Origin: UBA10183 sp041653835 | GTDB lineage: Bacteria; Omnitrophota; Gorgyraeia; Gorgyraeales; Gorgyraeaceae | Assembly: GCA_041653835.1 (NCBI GenBank) | Contig: JBAZEP010000065.1 | Span: forward strand, 1-5,277 | Direction: 5' to 3' | DNA: 5,277 nucleotides | Shown here: positions 1-5,277 of the stretch, piece by piece | Numbering within the stretch: the stretch's first letter is position 1 | How the letters are laid out: each line of letters starts with the position of its first letter | The notes under the pieces: generated by a model | The model's input: the letters and a program-made list of their open reading frames with translations, nothing else | Databases searched by the model: none | Told to the model about the DNA's origin: nothing | Translations under genes and position numbers: made by a program

Positions 1-361
1 GGAATATCGTGACAGCCCCGCCTATAAACGCGGCGGCGTTCACGCCGATACCGACAGGAATGAACAGAAGCCCTATAACAGCGCCTAACCCTGCGCCTGA
101 AGATACCCCCAGAACATACGGCTCTGCCAGGGGATTCCTCAAGACTGTCTGCAATATTACCCCTGCCACACTCAGGCCTGCGCCTGCGGCTATTGCCAAG
201 AACGCCCTGAATAACCTGAGTTTAACGATCTCGATAAACCCTGGTTCTAACATCTTATTAAAGGGCACTTTTACCGCGCCTATAAAGATATTTAAAACAA
301 TGAGCGCCGCTAAACAAAAAGACAATATGAGCAGGAATCGCCCCGCTTTAAACCTATTCAT
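1..361 (-). CDS. btuC: BtuC/FecCD-type ABC transporter permease, N-terminal part (cut by left edge)
   Basis: This is the inner-membrane permease subunit of a cobalamin or iron-siderophore class ABC importer, paired with the binding protein encoded just upstream. Only the first 120 residues are present; the family is usually about 330 residues, and the rest lies beyond the left edge. A hydrophobic first membrane segment spans about residues 9-30. The family core follows at about 47-95: a KLRLFR segment, then AGV.LQ, RNPLAEP and LGVSSGAG. By alignment from memory, R49 and R52 match the two arginines of E. coli BtuC (RLPR) that contact BtuF; the usual proline between them is F51 here. The ATG at 361-359 overlaps the end of the binding-protein gene by 8 bases. 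An AGGA at 371-368 sits 6 bases upstream, which supports this start. The family is certain. Cobalamin as substrate is inferred from the neighbouring adenosyltransferase and BtuF-like protein, because FecCD permeases for iron chelates look alike. Confidence 0.9.
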   Translation of the reverse strand, partial: MNRFKAGRFLLILSFCLAALIVLNIFIGAVKVPFNKMLEPGFIEIVKLRLFRAFLAIAAGAGLSVAGVILQTVLRNPLAEPYVLGVSSGAGLGAVIGLLFIPVGIGVNAAAFIGGAVTIF

Positions 362-1139
362 AAAATATCCTGTTGAGCGTTTCAACGGTTTCGGCCGCCC
401 TGGGGCCGGGCCTTAATATCAGGTCGGGATCCAGGTCCCTGTATATCCTTTTATTTTTTACCGCGCTTATCGAATGGAAGCCTATGTTGTTCCCCGAAAA
501 CCCCGCTACTAAAATTATATCCGGGTTCCTTTCTATTAATGCCTCGTAACTAAAAATACCTGTGTCGTCTTTCATGTCCTGCGCTATATTTTCTCCGCCT
601 GCCAGCCTGATCGTGTCGCTTATAAAAGAGGATACGGTTATAAGCGGATCATCGAATAGCTGGATAAAGACCTTTGGCGCCTTGCCTTTTATATTACGGG
701 ATACACCTTCGATCCTGGACCGCATTTCTCTTATGAGAGCTTCCGCGTTCTCTTTTTTATTAAAAATCTCCCCGAGTTCCCTGATATCACTGTATAAGCC
801 CTCCATTGTTTTCGGGGAGACCTTTATTATTTTTACGCCAAGGCTCATTAAATAATCTTCCCTGGCTTTTTCCAGTCCCGAATTTATCAAGATATAATCC
901 GGTTTTAAAAGGATTATCCTTTCCATATTAGGATTATTAAACGTGCCGAGCCTTTCTATATTCCTGACCCTTTCGGGGTAATTGGAAAAATCATCCAGGC
1001 CTACGATTGAATCCCCAAGCCCCAGGCTGAATAGGATCTCGGTCGTATTAGGCGCGAGAGAAATTACCCTGGGCGCAGCCTCTGCGCTGCACAACGAGGT
1101 TAACGATAAAACCACTATTATTAAAAATATTTTTCTCAT
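354..1139 (-). CDS. btuF: BtuF-type periplasmic cobalamin-binding protein
   Basis: This is the substrate-binding protein of a class III ABC importer. It captures vitamin B12 or another corrinoid in the periplasm and delivers it to the permease encoded next. It has 261 residues. A signal peptide (residues 1 to about 21) has a charged MRK start, a hydrophobic core and a likely signal peptidase I site in SAEAA. There is a cysteine at 17, but the residues before it do not make a good lipobox, so the protein is probably soluble and periplasmic. The mature protein opens with APRVISLAPNTTE, close to the start of mature E. coli BtuF, followed by YPE, NMERI..LKPD and, near the end, RPGPRA. E73 (NMERI) and E199 (SYEAL) sit where E. 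coli BtuF has the two glutamates that dock on BtuC. The gene starts 4 bases after the adenosyltransferase stop, with only a weak upstream TGAG, so translation is probably coupled. An iron-siderophore-binding relative is possible, but the context favours corrinoid. Confidence 0.88.
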   Translation of the reverse strand: MRKIFLIIVVLSLTSLCSAEAAPRVISLAPNTTEILFSLGLGDSIVGLDDFSNYPERVRNIERLGTFNNPNMERIILLKPDYILINSGLEKAREDYLMSLGVKIIKVSPKTMEGLYSDIRELGEIFNKKENAEALIREMRSRIEGVSRNIKGKAPKVFIQLFDDPLITVSSFISDTIRLAGGENIAQDMKDDTGIFSYEALIERNPDIILVAGFSGNNIGFHSISAVKNKRIYRDLDPDLILRPGPRAAETVETLNRIFYE

Positions 1140-1143
1140 GGTC

Positions 1144-1650
1144 TCAATACTCTATGCCGCGGCGGGCGTTCACGCTCTGCCTGAACGGATGTTTCTTGTC
1201 TACCATTATGGTTATATAATCCGCGAATCTTTCCAGCTCTGAAATATCGCCCCTGCCTGTAAGGATAAGCTCTACATTTTTTGGAGTTTTTTTAAGCAGT
1301 CCTAAAAAAAATTTCTTTCCGGCAAATCCCTGATCCACGGCATTTATTATTTCATCCAGCACAACCATATCATACTTGCCGCTGAAAATAGCTTTTTCCG
1401 CCTCAGCCAGCTCTTTTTTAAGAGACACCTTTGCCTTGGCCCCGGGCGTAAACATAGGATGGGCCTGTTCATATTTCACTAACTTTATATTTTTCGTACT
1501 CCTTGCGGATTTTTCTTCGCCTGTGATAAGAGATTTCGGTTTAAGGAACTGGAATATAATAACCTTCAGCCCCTGCCCGCTCGCGCGCGCCGCGAGCCCG
1601 AAAGCTGACGTTGTCTTGCCTTTGCCGTTACCCGTATAAATATGTATCAT
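1144..1650 (-). CDS. cobO: Cob(I)alamin adenosyltransferase, CobO/BtuR type
   Basis: The enzyme transfers the 5'-deoxyadenosyl group of ATP to cob(I)alamin, or another corrinoid, to give the coenzyme form (EC 2.5.1.17). It is cytoplasmic and serves corrinoid salvage or synthesis. The protein has 168 residues. A P-loop GNGKGKTT at 7-14 follows almost directly after the start. A Walker-B-like MVVLDEI is at 95-101, ELILTGR at 127-133, and the family's C-terminal signature KKHPF....NARRGIEY closes the protein at 152-168. It lacks the N-terminal extension before the P-loop seen in enterobacterial BtuR (about 196 residues), a common short form. Near the C-terminus the family usually has a glycine before V160; here it is S159. 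The ATG at 1650 is preceded by AGG at 1660-1658, which lies at the end of the previous gene, with a 4-base gap between genes. With btuF and btuC downstream, the gene probably acts on imported corrinoid. This family is distinct from the PduO and EutT types. Confidence 0.94.
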   Translation of the reverse strand: MIHIYTGNGKGKTTSAFGLAARASGQGLKVIIFQFLKPKSLITGEEKSARSTKNIKLVKYEQAHPMFTPGAKAKVSLKKELAEAEKAIFSGKYDMVVLDEIINAVDQGFAGKKFFLGLLKKTPKNVELILTGRGDISELERFADYITIMVDKKHPFRQSVNARRGIEY

Positions 1651-1654
1651 TTCC

Positions 1655-2155
1655 TTACCTTAAAGTAAAAGCGGCCCTGCCTATGAGCGTAAGCGCAGTC
1701 ACTATAACAGCCGCTATGATTACTCCCAGAGAAATAGCTATAAAAGCGGGTATAAACCTTATGCGTAAAAGTGAGGCGATAACAGCCCCTGTCCAGGCGC
1801 CGGTGCCGGGTAATGGAATTGCGACAAAAAGTACGAGGCCTATCGCTTCGTATTTTTCCACTATATCGGCATGAGCTTTTGCCTTTCTAAAAAGCCATTC
1901 AAAAAACTTACGCATATGCGCGGTATTGCTGAGTTTCTTTGAAACAGGGCTCAATAAAAAGTATATAGGCGCTATAGGAAGCAGATTGCCCAGTATTGAA
2001 AAGAAAATTGTATTTTTTATGCCCTGCTTTAATATCAAAAGACCTATGGGAATGGATGCCCTTAGTTCAGTAACAGGCAGCGCCCCTAAAAATAAAATCA
2101 CAAGCTTTGGAGAAAACCCAAAAGAGATTAAAAAATCAAGCACCCTTTCCTGCAT
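1655..2155 (-). CDS. Small multi-pass membrane protein, COG2426 / 'small multi-drug export' family
   Basis: This is an inner-membrane protein of 166 residues, a normal size for the family (Pfam Sm_multidrug_ex, COG2426). Visible signatures are LPVTELRASIPIG at 26-38, GNLLP at 56-60 and FVAIPLPGTGAWTGA at 110-124. The hydrophobic stretches suggest about four or five membrane segments, at roughly 15-42, 47-69, 104-131 and 135-160. A basic amphipathic loop (about 72-100) lies between the two halves. The paired proline-rich motifs, one in each half, resemble the re-entrant-loop layout of DedA-like proteins. The family name implies drug export, but to my knowledge the substrate is not established. 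This gene follows the hairpin in the only intergenic gap and has AAGGA at 2164-2160, 4 bases before the ATG. It is separated from cobO by 4 bases, so it is probably the first gene of the cobalamin unit. A role linked to corrinoid handling is only guilt by association. Confidence 0.87.
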   Translation of the reverse strand: MQERVLDFLISFGFSPKLVILFLGALPVTELRASIPIGLLILKQGIKNTIFFSILGNLLPIAPIYFLLSPVSKKLSNTAHMRKFFEWLFRKAKAHADIVEKYEAIGLVLFVAIPLPGTGAWTGAVIASLLRIRFIPAFIAISLGVIIAAVIVTALTLIGRAAFTLR

Positions 2156-2159
2156 ACTA

Positions 2160-2164
2160 TCCTT
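2160..2164 (-). promoter_or_regulatory. Ribosome binding site of the COG2426-family gene
   Basis: On the minus strand this reads AAGGA within a purine-rich run (GAGAGAAGGA), 4 bases before the ATG at 2155. It is the clearest Shine-Dalgarno sequence in the window. It lies about 10 bases past the foot of the hairpin at 2175-2217, so the hairpin leaves it accessible in the RNA. It supports independent ribosome loading at the start of the left-hand gene block. Confidence 0.65.
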
Positions 2165-2174
2165 CTCTCTTCAT

Positions 2175-2217
2175 GCTAAGGGAAGATTTATGACATTGTC
2201 ATAAATCTTCCCTTAGC
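2175..2217. repeat. Perfect 20-bp inverted repeat with 3-base loop (hairpin) between pcm and the COG2426 gene
   Basis: The arms are 2175-2194 (starts GCTAAGGGAAG, ends TTTATGAC) and 2198-2217. They are exact reverse complements, separated by ATT. The element fills most of the 66-base gap, beginning 4 bases after the pcm stop codon and ending 19 bases before the next ATG. An RNA from either strand would fold into a strong 20-pair stem. On the minus strand the stem is followed by ATGAAGAGAG, with no T-run, so it is not a textbook intrinsic terminator; the plus side (GCGTTTAT) is also poor. Possible roles are an mRNA-end stabiliser or partial terminator dividing the two gene blocks, a dispersed palindromic repeat, or an operator for a dimeric regulator. 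The inverted repeat is seen directly; its role is open. Confidence 0.93.
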
Positions 2218-2221
2218 GCGT

Positions 2222-2887
2222 TTATACGGCCTCTGCCCACCCATATTTCCCAATAAGAGGGACAAATGAGCATCCGCAAATTTCTTTTTCCAGTATTTCG
2301 CCTTGAGCTGTCTTTTCCAACAAAAGGAGCGCCTGGCTGGCCCTGGAGCCTATAGGTATCACAAGCTTGCCGGGAGAGTTAAGCTGCTCTATCAGGGGCC
2401 CAGGCATCTTTTCCGCGGCAGCAGTGACAACAATCTTATCAAAAGGCGCGTGCTCTTTCCAGCCCATCGTGCCGTCCCCCGTCCTGAACATGATATTTCC
2501 GTAACCCATACCTTTTAAAACCGCGCTTGCGCGTTCCGTTAAATCCTCTATCCGCTCTATCGTGAACACCTGTGACGCCAATTCCGCGAGTATCGCGGTC
2601 TCGTAACCCGAGCCTGTGCCTATCTCCAGCACCTTATCGTTTTTTTTGATGTCCAGCGCCTGGACCATGAGCGCCACTATATAAGGCTGGGATATGGTCT
2701 GGCCGTTTTCTATGGGAAGAGGAAAATCCGCGTAGGATTCTTTATAAAATTTGGGGCTTACGAATTCGTGGCGCGGGACCTTTAAAAAAACATCCAGGAC
2801 CTTTTTGTCCTTTATGTCCCGGGCCGCCAACTGCTCTTCCACCATCCTGCGCCGCAGTCCGCTGAAATCATTTTCGCGTATATTCAT
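2222..2887 (-). CDS. pcm: Protein-L-isoaspartate O-methyltransferase
   Basis: The enzyme uses S-adenosylmethionine to methylate L-isoaspartyl residues in aged proteins, starting their repair to aspartate (EC 2.1.1.77). It is cytoplasmic. The protein has 221 residues, the usual bacterial length. The N-terminal helix carries RRRMVEEQL..RDI (12-25). Then come VPRHEFV (37-43), PLPIENGQTISQPYIVA (56-72, with the family's TISQP motif), the SAM-binding motif VLEIGTGSGYETA (86-98), GDGTMGW (137-143), APFDKIVVTAAA (147-158) and a C-terminal CSFVPLIGKYGW (206-217). No key motif is missing. The ATG at 2887 lies inside the preceding glycosyltransferase gene (20-base overlap). No Shine-Dalgarno sequence is visible upstream (AT-rich TTTATTATCA), so translation is probably coupled. 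A later in-frame ATG at M15 is possible but would cut into the conserved N-terminal helix. The gene is followed at once by the hairpin. Confidence 0.97.
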   Translation of the reverse strand: MNIRENDFSGLRRRMVEEQLAARDIKDKKVLDVFLKVPRHEFVSPKFYKESYADFPLPIENGQTISQPYIVALMVQALDIKKNDKVLEIGTGSGYETAILAELASQVFTIERIEDLTERASAVLKGMGYGNIMFRTGDGTMGWKEHAPFDKIVVTAAAEKMPGPLIEQLNSPGKLVIPIGSRASQALLLLEKTAQGEILEKEICGCSFVPLIGKYGWAEAV

Positions 2888-3551
2888 TGATAATAAATTT
2901 TATAAACCTGAGGGTGTCCAGGAAAGGGTTTATCTGGCTGATCTCGCCCTCGTAGATGGAATCTATATTTATGGATGACATCTTCAGTCCCCGGCGTTTC
3001 GCCTCCATAATCATTTCGGACTCTATCTCGTACTTCACGGTATTTAATTTCATTTTTTCCATGGCGTTCCTGGATATCATCCTGTAACCACACTGAGAGT
3101 CATCGACCCTCTGGGTTATAAGGAGGGATATGACGAAAGACATTAAACGATTGGTAAAACGCCTTATAAAAGGCATCTTCTTGGGGTCATGCAGCCTGTT
3201 GCCCAGTATCAAATCCGCGCCCGATCTTTCATATTCTTCAACGAATTTATCGATATCCGCCAGGCTGTGCTGACCGTCGCCGTCCATTGTTATGGCGGCC
3301 CCGCAATTATTCAGCAAGGCATGTTCCAGGCCTTCGCGTATACAACGGCCTTTGCCCGCGTTTTTCGAGTACACGATAAGTTCCGCGCCCGCCTTGTTGG
3401 CCTCCACTATAGTCCTGTCCCTGGAGCCGTCGTCTACCACGACTACCCTGAAGCCTTTACCGCTCAGCTCGCCGGTTATGGACCCGATGGTCTTCGCCTC
3501 ATTGTAAGTAGGGATCACTATAAAGATATTCGCTTTATCGATGCGGCTCAT
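2868..3551 (-). CDS. Family 2 glycosyltransferase, dolichyl-phosphate-mannose synthase-like
   Basis: This is a GT-A fold glycosyltransferase of the DPM/DPG-synthase-like branch. Such enzymes usually transfer a sugar from a nucleotide-sugar to a polyprenyl phosphate or other lipid at the cytoplasmic face. From the chosen start it has 227 residues: VIPTYNEAKTIGSI at 12-25, VVVVDDGSRDRT at 36-47, NAGKGRCIREGL at 64-75, the metal-binding DGDGQHS at 90-96, GNRL at 117-120 and DSQCGYRMISR at 151-161. The C-terminus ends INPFLDTLRFIKFI with no added membrane domain, so the protein is soluble or peripheral. The ATG at 3551 forms a 4-base ATGA overlap with the stop of the acyltransferase gene, and AGGTG at 3558-3554 precedes it. 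A GTG at 3602 would add 17 residues, but they only shadow the acyltransferase tail. The sugar and acceptor cannot be read from the sequence. Position in an envelope-lipid block suggests a glycolipid or surface-glycan role. Confidence 0.92.
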   Translation of the reverse strand: MSRIDKANIFIVIPTYNEAKTIGSITGELSGKGFRVVVVDDGSRDRTIVEANKAGAELIVYSKNAGKGRCIREGLEHALLNNCGAAITMDGDGQHSLADIDKFVEEYERSGADLILGNRLHDPKKMPFIRRFTNRLMSFVISLLITQRVDDSQCGYRMISRNAMEKMKLNTVKYEIESEMIMEAKRRGLKMSSINIDSIYEGEISQINPFLDTLRFIKFIINEYTRK

Positions 3552-4429
3552 AGCACCTGCACGCCAACCGGCGCCTCCCAAAACTTTCTGAATATAAGCC
3601 ACTGCTCCGGATAAGAACTTATATATTTCTCCATGGCGTCCACGAATTTTTCGCTGGCCTCTTTCACTATCTCTTCCGTATCTTTTCCCGGAGTTTCCAC
3701 GATCTCTATGGGCCGGTCAAAGATAAGGTCATAATCAAAGGTATTCCGCCTTATAAAAACTCCGGGTATAATAGGCGAACCAGTCTTCAAAGCGAACATC
3801 GCGGGGCCTTTGGGTATGCTTGTCCTCATGCCGAAAAAATCCATCACTATGCCGCTGTTGGTAAAATCCCTGTCCCCTACGAGCGCCAGGAGGCCTTTCC
3901 TCCTGAGCGCCGATATACAGCGTTTCATGATATGGTGTATCTGTATTACTTTCAGGCCTTTTTCCTCGCGCTGTTTTATAAAAAATTCATTTATATCTTT
4001 ATGTTTGTGGCTAAGCGCGACCGCGCTTATGTCATAACCAAGCATGGCCATGATAACGCCGCCCATTTCCCAGTTCCCTATGTGGCATGTCAGGACAATC
4101 GCGCCTCTATTATGCCCCAGTACCCCGTCTATATTCTCAATGCCCTTTATCCTGACCCTTTTCTTTATATCTTCGAGGGTAAGCTTTGGCATCCTGAAAA
4201 AATCCACAAGGTACAACCCGAAATTCCTGAACACCGTCCTGGCGAGCCGCCGGCATTCAGGCATATCTTTTTTTGTTATTATGGCGAGGTTTTTCGCGAC
4301 CGTCTCCCTGTCTTTCCCTGCCAGGAAATACTGGAGATCGGAAACCCTTTTCGCCAGGCTGTAAGCGAGCTTCAGAGGCAGCGCGTTCGCCAGCAAATAA
4401 CCCATCCTGTATAAAATATAAAAAATCAT
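3548..4429 (-). CDS. Lysophospholipid/lipid A-type acyltransferase, LpxL/HtrB family
   Basis: This is a membrane-associated acyltransferase of the lipid A biosynthesis (LpxL/LpxM/HtrB) family. These enzymes move a fatty acyl chain from acyl-ACP onto a lipid A precursor or related glycolipid at the inner face of the inner membrane. It has 293 residues, close to the family norm of about 300. A hydrophobic N-terminal segment (about 1-25) probably anchors it. The catalytic H-x4-E motif is in LTCHIGNWEMGG, with H116 and E121. Further family blocks are GDRDF at 185-189, DFFG.R..IPKGPAMFA at 197-213, IIPGVFIRR at 220-228 and PEQWLIF.KFW at 274-284. The ATG at 4429 follows the previous stop by 6 bases (CAAAAA) and has no clear Shine-Dalgarno, so coupling to the upstream gene is likely. 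It overlaps the next gene by 4 bases. The family supports a diderm host. The neighbouring lipid glycosyltransferase leaves open whether the acceptor is lipid A or another glycolipid. Confidence 0.93.
   Translation of the reverse strand: MIFYILYRMGYLLANALPLKLAYSLAKRVSDLQYFLAGKDRETVAKNLAIITKKDMPECRRLARTVFRNFGLYLVDFFRMPKLTLEDIKKRVRIKGIENIDGVLGHNRGAIVLTCHIGNWEMGGVIMAMLGYDISAVALSHKHKDINEFFIKQREEKGLKVIQIHHIMKRCISALRRKGLLALVGDRDFTNSGIVMDFFGMRTSIPKGPAMFALKTGSPIIPGVFIRRNTFDYDLIFDRPIEIVETPGKDTEEIVKEASEKFVDAMEKYISSYPEQWLIFRKFWEAPVGVQVL
3554..3558 (-). promoter_or_regulatory. Ribosome binding site deciding the glycosyltransferase start
   Basis: On the minus strand AGGTG lies immediately before the ATG at 3551, with 2 bases between (4 from the AGG core). 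Together with the ATGA stop/start overlap, this favours 3551 over the upstream GTG at 3602, which falls within the conserved PEQW codons of the acyltransferase gene. The spacing is short, so re-initiation by ribosomes finishing the upstream gene probably contributes. Confidence 0.5.
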
Positions 4430-4435
4430 TTTTTG

Positions 4436-5277
4436 TCAGTTGATAGCGCCGAGGACAAGCCGCGCGATAGCCATCGCGGAATCCGGTTTTTTTATCAGCT
4501 CCGCTTTCTTGCGCATCTCGTCTAATTTTACACTGTTTGAAAATAATTCCTGCACCATAACCGCCACGTCTTCTTCGTCTTCCGCCCTCAACGCGACCCC
4601 CTGGTGCAGGAGGAATTCCGTATTTTTCGTTTCCTGGCCCGGTATAGGGTGTATTATGATCATCGGGAGGTTTTTTGCCAGCGCCTCGGATGTTGTCAGC
4701 CCGCCGGGCTTTGTAATTATGACATCCGAGGCCTCCATCAACTCGTCTATGTTCTCCACAAGCCCCATGACCACCAGCTTCTTCCTGTATCGTTTTTCTT
4801 TTTTCGCCAATACGTTTAGGAGCCGTTTATTGATGCCGCAGACCGCCAGTATCTGGAAGTCGGCCTCGACGTGTTCCAGTGCGTCCGTTATTTTCTCAAC
4901 AGGCCCCAGGCCCTGGCTCCCACCCATTATGAGCACGGTCTTCTTGTTTTTATCGAGTCCTAATTTTCCGCATATGGCGTCTTTTTCGTGAGCCACGCTG
5001 AACCTGGGATTTATAGGTATGCCGAAAATCTTTATCCTGGCATCGCTTACCCCATTTTTCATGAAATGATCCCTGCTCAAATCGGAAGGCACGATGTAAT
5101 AATCCACGTTATCGAATATCCAGTACGAATGAGGCGCGTGGTCCGTCAGCACCCCGAAAAGAGGAAGGTTTAACCCAAGATATTTTTTATAATCCGCCAC
5201 CATACCGCACGGGAACGCCTGGGTGCAAATAACGGCATCGGGCTTGAATTCATCCTCTATAAGGACTTTTAACTTTT
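4436..5277 (-). CDS. MGDG synthase/UgtP-like glycosyltransferase (GT28), C-terminal part (cut by right edge)
   Basis: This is a GT-B fold glycosyltransferase related to monogalactosyldiacylglycerol synthase, processive diacylglycerol glucosyltransferase (UgtP) and MurG. Such enzymes transfer a sugar from a UDP-sugar to a lipid acceptor at the inner membrane. The frame stays open to the right edge, giving 279 residues. With a family length of about 370-390, roughly 100 N-terminal residues are missing; the ATG at 5203 is internal. The visible end of the N-terminal domain has KPDAVICTQAFP (11-22) and GVLTDHAPHSYW (41-52), typical of the MGDG-synthase group. The C-terminal nucleotide-sugar domain has MGGSQGLGP (117-125), ITKPGGLTTSEALAKNLPMI (187-206) and PGQETKNTEFL (212-222). 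The stop is 6 bases before the acyltransferase start. The lipid and sugar are not determinable here. The family and its acyltransferase neighbour suggest membrane glycolipid synthesis, and MurG itself is less likely given the TQAFP and TDHAPH motifs. Confidence 0.9.
   Translation of the reverse strand, partial: KLKVLIEDEFKPDAVICTQAFPCGMVADYKKYLGLNLPLFGVLTDHAPHSYWIFDNVDYYIVPSDLSRDHFMKNGVSDARIKIFGIPINPRFSVAHEKDAICGKLGLDKNKKTVLIMGGSQGLGPVEKITDALEHVEADFQILAVCGINKRLLNVLAKKEKRYRKKLVVMGLVENIDELMEASDVIITKPGGLTTSEALAKNLPMIIIHPIPGQETKNTEFLLHQGVALRAEDEEDVAVMVQELFSNSVKLDEMRKKAELIKKPDSAMAIARLVLGAIN

Noticed and set aside
9..416. Plus-strand open frame of 135 codons rich in proline and alanine
   Set aside because: It is antisense to the BtuC-type permease N-terminus, which carries the full family signature. 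The composition reflects the complement of Gly/Ala-rich membrane codons.
1117..1139. Possible lipoprotein signal on BtuF (cysteine at residue 17)
   Set aside because: The residue before the cysteine is leucine, which does not fit a lipobox, whereas SAEAA just after it fits signal peptidase I cleavage and leaves a mature start like that of E. coli BtuF.
1580..1596. Short GC-rich palindrome CTCGCG...CGCGAG
   Set aside because: It lies inside the cobO reading frame where it encodes conserved residues just after the P-loop region, and arms of six bases are expected by chance in GC-rich codons.
2175..2217. Hairpin called as a canonical rho-independent terminator
   Set aside because: The stem is strong, but neither strand has a T-run after it and the stem is only about 40 percent G+C. 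It is reported as an inverted repeat of open function instead.
3552..3602. Upstream GTG start for the GT2 gene adding 17 residues
   Set aside because: The extra residues overlap the conserved C-terminal codons of the acyltransferase and match nothing in the GT2 family. The ATGA overlap with AGGTG at 3551 is the better start.
3189..4414. Plus-strand open frames of 141 and 160 codons (3189-3614 and 3932-4414)
   Set aside because: Both are antisense to well-supported genes (GT2 and acyltransferase), show no recognisable domain, and have no independent sign of coding.
4440..4991. Long plus-strand open frame of 183 codons, rich in serine
   Set aside because: It lies entirely antisense to the GT28 glycosyltransferase gene, whose motifs are clear. 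The low-complexity Ser/Phe/Ile composition is typical of a shadow frame, and no family is recognisable.

Overview
The window is a densely packed stretch of bacterial chromosome. All eight supported genes lie on the minus strand, so transcription runs from the right edge to the left edge. Seven of the eight genes begin within a few bases of the gene before, or overlap it. The only real intergenic gap is the 66 bases at 2156-2221. Base composition looks moderate and even, and I see no transposase, phage, CRISPR, tRNA or rRNA sequence. A lipid A-type (LpxL/HtrB family) acyltransferase and a cobalamin-binding protein with a cleavable signal peptide point to a diderm (Gram-negative-type) bacterium. 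The gene style would suit an uncultivated lineage such as Omnitrophota or a relative, but that placement is an impression and cannot be proved here.

Right half (about 5277-2868, in transcription order): a GT28/MGDG-synthase-like glycosyltransferase, cut by the right edge; an LpxL/HtrB-like acyltransferase; and a dolichyl-phosphate-mannose-synthase-like family 2 glycosyltransferase. These read as an envelope lipid or glycolipid block: one enzyme adds sugar to a lipid, one adds an acyl chain, and one probably makes a polyprenyl-phosphate sugar or other glycoconjugate. The block ends with pcm, the protein L-isoaspartate repair methyltransferase, whose start lies inside the preceding gene.

Middle (2156-2221): a perfect 20-bp inverted repeat with a 3-base loop starts 4 bases after the pcm stop codon. 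It ends just before the ribosome binding site of the next gene. It divides the array into two blocks and is the most notable non-coding signal in the window.

Left half (2155-1): a small COG2426-type membrane protein, then a CobO/BtuR-type cob(I)alamin adenosyltransferase, a BtuF-type periplasmic cobalamin-binding protein and the first 120 residues of a BtuC/FecCD-type permease, cut by the left edge. Gaps of 4 and 4 bases and then an 8-base overlap imply one translationally coupled unit. Together these genes import corrinoid across the inner membrane and adenosylate it; the ATPase (BtuD) is expected just beyond the left edge.

The individual families are known ones. I see no convincing new system. 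The points worth a second look are the hairpin, the COG2426 membrane protein heading a cobalamin operon, and the three-enzyme envelope-lipid block.
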